A DNA stretch of 64,000 nt from Geosiphon pyriformis (taxonomy: Eukaryota; Glomeromycota; Glomeromycetes; Archaeosporales; Geosiphonaceae). The stretch covers positions 287,250 to 351,249 of the forward strand of contig JAAOMT010000226.1 of NCBI GenBank assembly GCA_016748015.1. Reading direction: 5' to 3'. This document shows, piece by piece, positions 56,066-64,000 of this stretch (position 1 is its first letter; the number at the start of each line of letters is the position of its first letter). Position numbers and translations under genes: made by a program. The notes under the pieces were generated by a model. That model made no database searches. It saw only the letters and a program-made list of their open reading frames with translations, and was not told the origin of the DNA.

Positions 56066-56699
56066 TAATTTGGATGATTTTTTAAATATTTATCTTAATA
56101 GCATTTGTAAGCAAGCCAATAAAAATTAATAGAAATATAAAATAAAAATTGTAGATAAAAATAAGTAGATGTAATTTAAAGAACACTCTTTTACTAAGTT
56201 ATTAGCAATGTTAAGTATGTTTAAAAAAACAGAGAATTATAATGATTTAGATATAATATAAAAAATGTTAATAAAAGCTATAGTATAATTTGCTAATATG
56301 GTGTTTTTTAGAAATAATATAACAAATATAATTGTTTAAAAACAAGCAGTTATCAAGATTTTTTAAATTAAAATTGCTTGTTGTTAAAATTATAAAGAAA
56401 TAAAATTCTGAAAATCTGTTAAAATTTGAGTATCTTATCAAAGTTTGGTTGATTATTAATAGTATTAAGGCATTTAAGATAACCAGCATGATTCAAAATG
56501 ATATAAAATTAATAAATATTATTAAATATTTGTTAATAATTAAGAAAAAATAGCAAAATTTAAGTATTATAAATTAAAAGCATCTAAAAATTCAATTATT
56601 AAGAAAATAATTAAATAATATATGGAAAATTTCTGTTTTAACAAGAAGTGAATAATAAAAAATATTTTGAAATAGTCTTTTTACAAAGTTATTTTAGAT

Positions 56700-57735
56700 T
56701 ATTTGGTGGTTAAAAATAAATTGGTAGTAAAATCTAATGAAATAAAGCTTAAAGTTAATGAAATTATGCTTTTGAACTATGTAGATAATGGTATTTTTTT
56801 TAATGTAATGAAAATAATTAATATGGAAAAGTTAGTTTTGGTAATTGATAGTTTGTCAAGTGATAAGACTGTTAAATTATCAGAAATTTCAAATAAACTA
56901 TAGAAACATTGTGATAATAAAGTGTTAAAATACTTTTTGAAGTTGTTGAATTTGTGTTTAATTTTGGATATGGCTCTAGTTTCTTGGAAGAGAGTATAGA
57001 TTTCAATAATTCCCAAATCTTATAAATAGAATAGTGTTTTAAAAAATATTTGGTTTATTGTATTGATTAAAACAGCTAAAAAAATTTTGTTTAAGATTTT
57101 TTTGATTAAATATTTTTAATATGTAGCAAATTCAATGTTTTTTGTAATAATAACTTTTTAGTATTAAAAGATACTTTAACTTAATATCTTATTTTTGTCA
57201 TTAAACCAGTTGTTAAAGATGTATTAAAAAAAAATAGAGAGCTTTAGTTGATTTTACAGAATATGTACTAGACATATAATTTAATAAAGTAGTATTATTT
57301 AAAGACTAGTTTGCTATATATCAAAATATATAATTAATTTATTGAGTTTTTTGGCAATATATATAAAGATTAAATTAATAGAATAATGACTAATTTTAAA
57401 CTCTCAGATAATTATAATATACATAATAGATTAAATTAAAATAAGATTTTTTTTCTTTTTTTTGAAAAATTTTTTATGATCCACTTTTGTGTAAAGTTAA
57501 AAGACATAAATACTTGTATAAATACTGAATTGATACTAAGCTTGTGGTTAAAACTAGCAAAATTGAAACTATTAAAAGAAAAACTTCATTTTTTACTGCT
57601 AGTGTTTTTGTTAATAACACAATTTGAATCAAAAGTAGCCAAGCTTTTACACAATATATTTTGAATATTGCTAATAAGTTTTTTAATGTCAATAACATTT
57701 CAATTAATAATAAAAAGACAGTAGCTATTTTTATC
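56700..57735 (+). pseudogene. LINE reverse transcriptase remnant
   Basis: It is readable in blocks: LLNLCLILDMALVSWKRV (about 56941), then IIPKSYK, stop, NSVLKNIWFIVLIKTAKKIL (about 57007; typical IPKP..RPI.L..T..KI of LINE RT domain 1). Domain 3 to 4 blocks are weaker (about 57200-57420). The catalytic box FVDD is now FVNNTI at about 57607, followed by ILNIANKFFNVNNISINNKK and KSKLHRYLSIFL (about 57793, domain with YLGI). DD to NN is two G-to-A changes. Stops at Trp, Gln and Arg codons are frequent. Confidence 0.75.
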
Positions 57736-59990
57736 AACTAAGATATTAAGATTGTCTTATTAATAATTAGTGATTTGTCAATTTTAATTGCTAAAAAAAG
57801 TAAATTGCACAGATATTTAAGTATTTTTTTGTTAACTAAAAATTTTTTTAAGCTTAGTATAGTCCAAGCTTATGTAGATGTCAAATTTTTTTTAATATAG
57901 TATTAAGAAAAGTAATTATAAACAAACAGTTTTTTTATTTAATATTGACTGTTTTGTAATTTATAGTTAACTATTAATTACAGTTTAGTTTTGTTTTATT
58001 AAGTATGTATTGTAAATAAAATATAATAATTAGAAAAAGTCTTAAGACTAAAACTAATTTGCCATAAGGCTTTTTTAATAAAGTTCTGTATTATTCATTT
58101 TTATATGATCTAAAGCTTTTTAAACAAGTATAGTCAAAAGAAAAAATGGATTATTAGTTGTCTTTTTTAATATAATAAGCATTTTTGAGCACTTGTTTAA
58201 ACATAAATTCTTGGATTTGCAAGTTTTGAGGTAGTCTTTTTCAAATTTTTTGCAGTTTTCTGTCAAGTTATATGTTAGTCTAATAAACAATTTTTTGGCT
58301 GGAGTAATAAAAATATTTTTGAACAATAATTTATCTTTTGGTAAACAATTTGCTCAATATATTTTATGGTTTTGGCAAATTTTCAATGTTAAACATTTTG
58401 AGAAAATTCTTGTATTATAGCTTTGTTTTTTCTTTAAAGTGATTTGGAATTGTATTTATTAACAGGCTTCTAAACAAAAAAGATAATATGATAAGCTAGA
58501 AAATATTTTGCTAATAAAAAAACTGAATACAAAGAGCTTTGTGTCTTATTGATTCAAGCTAATATTTAAATTTTTGAGCATTAAGAGTTCTTTAATAATT
58601 AATTCTGCAAATGTTAATAGATTACTTGGGTTAAATGTTTTAAAATCTAAAGAGTTTTTTAATATGTCAGAAAGCTTGCTTGAGATTTGATTAGATTTTA
58701 TTGAAATCTATACAGATGAATTTTTAAAATACACTGGTTCTGTTAAAATCATTAGTAAAACAGTTACTTACTTTCCAGTTGTAAGTATGAATATTGGTAT
58801 TAGAGTACATAAGCTTTTGTTTTTTATAATAGCCAAATTATAAACTGTTGCTCTGTTTTTGGAATATGTTTTGTTTTTTTATGTAGTAGTTTTATATCTA
58901 AATAGTTAAGCTGTTATTAATATATATATATTTGAGGTTTTATTTGCTGTGCTAAACTTTTGTAATTAGTATTAGATAGAAAGAAAACATAGTGTTAATT
59001 TAATTAAAAATAAGAATCTTTTTATTAAAGAGTAAAAATTAAAAGTCATTCAAATATTTTAGACAATGTTAAAATTAATGTAATAACAAATAAGACCATA
59101 TATTTTTCTTTTTTTTGCCAATTAAAATTTGAAAATAGTTTATGATGGTTAAAAAAATAGCTGTATTTAGCAATACTTATTATTTTGTTCATAATTTGTA
59201 CAAGTCTATTTATTATACTCAATAAAAAACTGGCTCTAATTATAATATGATTCTAAGTATATTAATTAGAAAAGTGGATTGACTAACTATTGTAAAAGTC
59301 TGGCATCTTGATTTGCATATGTTTTTTGAATTTACTAATAAAAAATTTGTTAATTAGTATATATACTTAATAAAAGCTGTACATAGAAAACTATTAATAA
59401 TAGTTAGAAAAAAGTTATATAACAAGATATATCTTAATATACTATATTTACTGTATAATAAAATAGAGTTATCTGACCATGTTTTTACTTGTGTTAAGAA
59501 TAATAATATTTAGAAAAAAATTTTGGTAAAAGTTTTTGAACAATAAATTTTATTGGTAAATACTTGCTGTTTGTTTTTTTCTGCTGTCTTATATATATTA
59601 TCTTAATATTTGTCAAATATAGGTTTATATGTAGTAATTTGCAAAAAATTTATGCTAAGAAACTGATATACAAAAACTTGTATAGTTTTTAATAAAAAAA
59701 TAAAAACTGCTTCTACTATTGTTAAATATGTAGAAATTCTGGTAAAATTGCATTATATTAAAATATAACTTGTAAGATCTAAGCATAGAATAAATATAAA
59801 AAAAGTTAGGTTAATTAGAAATAGTAATTTGATTTTAAATTTGTCTTATAGTATAATATTTATGTTATTAAATATGATAATTTAGTTGCTTAGTATAGTG
59901 AAATTTTTTGTGGTTAATTTTGGTAAATACAAACTGTGCTCTTTTTTTTTTGGTTTAAGTAAAAATATATATATTAATATAGATATTTAG
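57736..59990 (+). pseudogene. LINE ORF2 C-terminal region remnant
   Basis: It follows RT. Decayed middle parts may include an RNase H-like domain (about 58780-59000). The end is remarkably readable from 59461: ELSDHVFTCVKNNNI, then ILVKVFEQ, NIGLYVVICKKFMLRN, TASTIVKYVEILVKLHYIKI, LVRSKHRINIKKVRLIRNSN, KFFVVNFGKYKLCSFFFGLS, to the stop at 59990. Over some 175 codons no indel changes the frame, while at least seven stops occur at positions where Trp, Gln or Arg would be expected. Confidence 0.7.
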
Positions 59991-62576
59991 TGTTGTTTTA
60001 TTTGGTTTGAGTAATTGATCATATATAATAAAAACATAAATTGTATTTAATTTAAGCCATTTAGTTTAATTCTATATATTAAATAACAATTGAATTTCAG
60101 TCATAAAATGTTAATAAAAAAAATTTTTTAATATTATATTATTTTAAAACTGAAATAGTAAATAAAAAAGTAAAAAATATAATTCTATTAATAAATTTGT
60201 TAAAATATATATTTTAATATTATATTTAATATATATTATTTTTTAAGCTAATATTAATTGTAAAAATTAAAAAATATTAATTTAATTCCAAAAATCTAAA
60301 TATTTAAATACACAATTATTTTGTTAAATAATAAAATATATTCTAAGATTAAAATAATTGTTTAAAATTGAGCCAATATAAAAAAACCTAACTTATATAT
60401 TTTAATTTTTAATCTTAAATTTAAGTTTATAAAATATTTATAATATCATTAATAATAATAAAAAATCCCAAATTTTTTAAAAAATTATATGTAAAAATAT
60501 TTATTACTTTTAAATTTACTTTACAAAAACTATTATATATAACAATAAAGTTATTTAATTTGTATATATTATTTAAAAAAATATAAAATTACTTAAAATT
60601 AATATATTAAAAATATTTACTATTAATAAAATTAATTACTGAATTAAATATTAAAATATTAAATTCTTTAAATTTTTTTTTTAATAATAAAGAATTTTTT
60701 AATCAAAACAACAATTGTATTTGTTAACAAATAATTAATATATATTATCTTAAATTATATTAATAAAACTATTATTTTATAATAAAATTTTTTTTTAAGA
60801 TTTTAAATATAAAAATACTATTAATAAACTATATATTAGACAAATTGTTTTTAAAAAAAATATTATATTTTAAGAAAATTTTAGTCATACCAACTAAAAA
60901 ATTATTTATAGAACTAATATCTAATTTTATAAAAAACTAAACCAAAATTTTTAAATTTAAATAACAATACTTAAATAATCTATTAAAAAATACATTAATA
61001 TTACTTTTTTTTTGCTTAAATTTAATTAAAAAATTTAAAACCATAAAGTAATCAATAAAATTAATTTATAATTTATAATTAATTATAAATTAGAAAACAA
61101 TTAAAATCAAATATAAAAACTGTTTATTTAAAATTTTTTTAATATTATATTGACAAAAAATTTAATATTAAAGTATATTTTAATTATGTTAAATTTGAAC
61201 AAATTATTTATTAACAAATAAATATTTTTTTTATAATAAAAATTAACAAATTACTAATTAGCAAAAAGACTTCTTTAACTTTCTAATTAATAAAAAAAGT
61301 TATTGTTTATTAATATTTATTAAAATATTATTAATCATAAAAAATTTATTGTAATATTTAAAATATATCAAAAAATAATTTGATTATTCTCAATTTATAT
61401 TAATAAATATTTTAATTATTAAGTATAAAATTTATTTTATAATTACATAAATGGTTATGTTTTTTTATTTTACACAAAAATAATAATAGAAAATATTTTA
61501 AAAAATAAGAAAAAAACTTTATTTTGATCTATATTATTATTTATTACATAACTATTAATTAAAATAAAATCTGTTATTATTTTGTTTACATAATTATTGT
61601 AAATTTTTTGATAAATTTTTACATATCTTAATCTTAATTATTTACAAATAATATTAACCAATTAAAATATAGATTTTTACATATTATAAAATTAATCAAA
61701 ACTACTAATTTTTTCTAATACTTTTTTTTATTAATAATCAATTGTAAAAATCAAAAATTAAGTTAAAATGCTTTTCAAAACTGAAAAAATATTTATTCAA
61801 AAAACATTAAATTGCTATAAACAGTTAAAATATAATTAGATAAAATCTTAAAAAAAAATTTCTGATAGTATTAATTAAGATAATTAGACAAATATTTATT
61901 AAAATATTTTTTTATTAAGCTTAAAAATTATAAATATTCAGATTTTTTTTAAGATTTGAAAACTAAAAAATTATTTAACAAAAATTCATAAAATTTAAGA
62001 ATAATTTCAATATAAATTTATGATAATATTTTTAAAGTTTATTAAAAATATTAAATAAACTAGTAGTTTTGTTATTTGGCAAATTTTTAACTATATTAAA
62101 GCTTATTTAAATGTATTTTTTTGCTTTTAAAGTGTTTTTTTAAAAGTTAAAAACAGTTTTAATTTTATTGTTTGTTTTATAATTATTAATAATTATTAAA
62201 GAGCTTTTTATTTCTGTTTAAACTGCTTAGTAAAAATATTATTTAAAAAGATTATTAAAGTTAATTTAATTTATTTTTAAATTTTATATTACCAATTATA
62301 TTTTTTCGTTTTTGTATAAAAACACTATTAATAAAATTATAAGTTATCTTTTTTACTAGGTTTTTATTATTATAATATTATTAATAGTAATTGTTAAGTT
62401 TAATAAATATAACAAAAAAACAACAAATCAAAAAGAAAATATTTTTACAAGTTAAATTATTTTAATTTTATTATACTTTTATTATTTATTAAAAATCTTC
62501 AGAAAAATTAAAAATTTCACAATATAAAAATAAATTAAAACCAATAAATATTACTTGTTTTAGCTAGGATAATTAA
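59991..62576. other. A+T desert, no gene recognised
   Basis: It has the same look as 50296-53539: nearly only A and T, no readable protein. It probably includes the eroded 5' part of the Ty3 relic that begins to be readable at 62577, but I cannot show this. Confidence 0.5.
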
Positions 62577-63540
62577 AAAAAATTAATTTAAAAAACTTAG
62601 ATTTACTTTAATAAATTCAAGTAAAAATTTTAATTATATTAATATTTTTATTAATAAAAATTGGTTTAAAAAAACTAATATTAAATTAATATTAAATTAA
62701 TTAGAAATATAAAGCAAAAAATTGATCAAGTTTTATTTATTAATCATAAAATTATTTAAAAAAAGATATAATATATATTAAATAATAAAATAATTTAATT
62801 ATTTATAAACTTCTAATTATTATTTATTGTTTTAGTACAAAAAAATGAAAAACTCTGCTTTTGTGTAAACTATTAGAAGCTTAATAATATTATACATAAT
62901 AATAATTATTTAACTTTTATTATATAAAAAATACTATAATAATTAGTAATTATATATTTAAATAATATCAATATATTTTTTAATATATTTAATAAACATT
63001 TGTATTATTTACAACAAGCTTTTAAATAACTATAATTAGTTAAATTAAAACTTAATGTTAATAAATGCTTTTTTAAAAAAACAGAATTCAAGTTTTTAAA
63101 ACATATTATTCAAAAAAAAATTAAACTAAATTCAAAAAAAGTGATTAAATTAAAATTTTTTTAACATTCATCAATTTTACAGAATTAAAAAATTTTTTAA
63201 ACTGCTTGAATATTATTAAAAATTTGTTGAAACTTTTTGAATATTTTATAAATACTTTATTAACTATTAACAAAAAATATTAAATATAAATAAATTAAAA
63301 AACAATAAAAAACTAGTTGATTATTTAAAACATTAATTATAATCATAAACTTTTTATTTAAGTTTAAATAAATAAAAATTAAAAGTTTAATAAATTAATG
63401 TATTAAAACCTGTAATTGAAGCTATTTTATTACAATTTAAATTAAATTATTAAGAGTATTTAATAATATATTTTAACTAAAGTTTAAGTTTATTAAAAAA
63501 ATTATAAAATCACAAAAATAAAATGCTTAACTTTAGCATT
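62577..63540 (+). pseudogene. Ty3/gypsy RT and RNase H relic (B/C family), truncated
   Basis: This is a further copy of the B/C family, more eroded than C1. Readable pieces in order: NLDLL then IQVKILIILIFLLIKIG (62590-62665; compare B1 GNLDPLQHIQLKMLLNNFNN), FCVNY then KLNNI (about 62857), then IIYLNNINIFFNIFNKHLYY (about 62950; again YLNN), VKLKLNVNKCFFKKTEFKFL (about 63040), and the RNase H start EYLIIYFN, SLSLLKK (about 63446). The RT segment between FCVDY and YLDD, about 200 bases, is missing. The match ends sharply at about 63540, inside RNase H. Confidence 0.7.
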
Positions 63541-63547
63541 TGTGATT
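63508..63547. repeat. Inverted repeat at the relic and host junction
   Basis: AATCACA (63508-63514) pairs with TGTGATT (63541-63547), and inside it AAATGCT (63521-63527) pairs with AGCATTT (63535-63541). It coincides with the end of the Ty3 relic and the abrupt change to ordinary base composition. A hairpin-mediated breakpoint is possible; chance is also possible. Confidence 0.5.
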
Positions 63548-63561
63548 AAGGCTGCCCTGAG

Positions 63562-64000
63562 ACGAGGTTTACCAAAATTGAATTCGAAATAGAGCTGGCT
63601 GGTTCCGTGGATATATTAACCACACGTCCTTTAGAATTACTTCGCAATAACTCTGATTTTCGAATCAAATTTTCCCGTAACAGAACTGAGAAGTATGTTC
63701 TCATTTTGTGTGCTGTTCTTAGTGTTTATTAGTTTTTGTTTCCATGTCTAACAATAATTTTATACTTTGTTTTCTAAGGGTCTCAAAAAGTACTCCAGTG
63801 ACAATACAAAATAGACCTGATCTTCTTGGATATGTTAAAGATGTACTAGTGATAAAAAATGAAGAGAGGGCTGCACGAACAATCTTGAAACTGCCAAAGA
63901 TCTAATAGCCAATTTTAGCAAGCTCGATCCATTATATTTCGGTAGTATTAACTTTTTAATTTGTTATCCTGTAGCAAAGGACATTATGTGCTTTTATACA
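63562..64000 (+). pseudogene. Host gene fragment, 5'-truncated, one intron, continues past the window
   Basis: Exon 1 (63562-63692) reads RFTKIEFEIELAGSVDILTT, RPLELLRNNSDFRIKFSRNR. An 86-bp intron (63693-63778) has donor GTATGT, a CTAAC branch site at about 63747 and acceptor AAG. Exon 2 from 63779 joins in phase: VSKSTPVTIQNRPDLLGYVK, DVLVIKNEERAART. A one-base loss near 63882 shifts it; after the shift it continues LETAKDLIANFSKLDPLYFG, SINFLICYPVAKDIMCFYT to the window end. A TAA lies just upstream of exon 1 and no ATG is present, so the 5' end is lost at the transposon junction. The sequence recalls a multigene Glomeromycotina family with a kinase-like C-terminus (Crinkler-like in some annotations); this is recall. 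The function is unknown. Confidence 0.55.
63693..63778 (+). other. Intron in the right-edge host gene
   Basis: GTATGT donor, TCTAACA branch-like site about 30 bases before the acceptor, and TTTTCTAAG acceptor. Removing it joins GAGAA to GGTC in an open frame. The length, 86 bp, is usual for fungi. Confidence 0.75.

Larger units (their letters stand above)
53540..59990 (+). mobile_element. LINE (non-LTR retrotransposon) relic with ORF1 and EN-RT ORF
   Basis: A 6.4-kb region reads as a two-ORF LINE through dense nonsense codons, with little frame change over hundreds of codons. The order is ORF1-like protein, AP-type endonuclease, RT, C-terminal region with a Cys/His-like end. It ends at TAG 59988-59990, beyond which the protein resemblance stops. 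No poly-A tail or target duplication can be made out in the surrounding A+T-rich DNA. The family resembles LINEs I associate with Glomeromycotina genomes. Substitutions are nearly all explainable as C-to-T or G-to-A. Confidence 0.8.

Noticed and set aside
50296-62576. Extreme A+T content suggesting mitochondrial DNA or a centromere.
   Set aside because: No mitochondrial gene, tRNA or rRNA is readable, and the stretch contains a decayed nuclear LINE. A centromere cannot be excluded but has no positive sign.

Overview
The window looks like chromosomal DNA of a filamentous fungus, most likely an arbuscular mycorrhizal fungus (Glomeromycotina). The evidence is the extreme A+T richness, short spliced host-gene fragments with fungal-type introns (GTATGT donor, CTAAC branch site), Ty3/gypsy elements carrying a dUTPase, and a LINE whose residual protein resembles families I associate with Rhizophagus and Gigaspora genomes. 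The taxonomic call rests on recall of family resemblance, not on a search. I see no certain intact host gene; nearly everything is transposon, and nearly all of it is broken.

Layout. 1-9797: A+T-rich intergenic DNA with a Tc1-like transposon relic (3727-5012), a decayed multi-exon gene on the minus strand (5753-7050), a decayed coiled-coil gene (7222-7960), and two tandem repeats. 9802-50291: a nested stack of LTR retrotransposons, all on the plus strand. The oldest, C1 (9802-50291), contains B1 (19075-48505), which in turn contains A1 (23278-33157) and A2 (36453-46019). A minus-strand solo LTR (15762-16789) also split the reverse transcriptase of C1. All five insertions have 4-bp target duplications. 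50296-53500: A+T desert. 53540-59990: a LINE relic readable over 6 kb although full of stop codons. 59991-62570: A+T desert. 62577-63540: a further fragment of a B/C-type element, truncated inside RNase H. 63562-64000: a 5'-truncated host gene fragment with one clear intron.

The retrotransposons share one plan: LTR, primer site, gag with a CCHC knuckle, retropepsin, a Cys-rich (CxxC) module, a dUTPase, RT, RNase H, integrase, an extra ORF of unknown function, polypurine tract, LTR. The dUTPase between protease and RT, the Cys-rich module and the 3' ORF are the most unusual parts. Two families are present: A (A1, A2; best-preserved dUTPase) and B/C (B1, C1 and the 62.6-kb relic; diverged dUTPase).

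Decay is dominated by C-to-T and G-to-A transitions: stops fall at expected Trp, Gln or Arg codons, and catalytic Asp becomes Asn in RT, integrase and LINE RT. The decay deepens with nesting age (A least, then B1, then C1, then the deserts). This resembles repeat-induced point mutation or long-term deamination of methylated cytosine. No copy looks autonomous.
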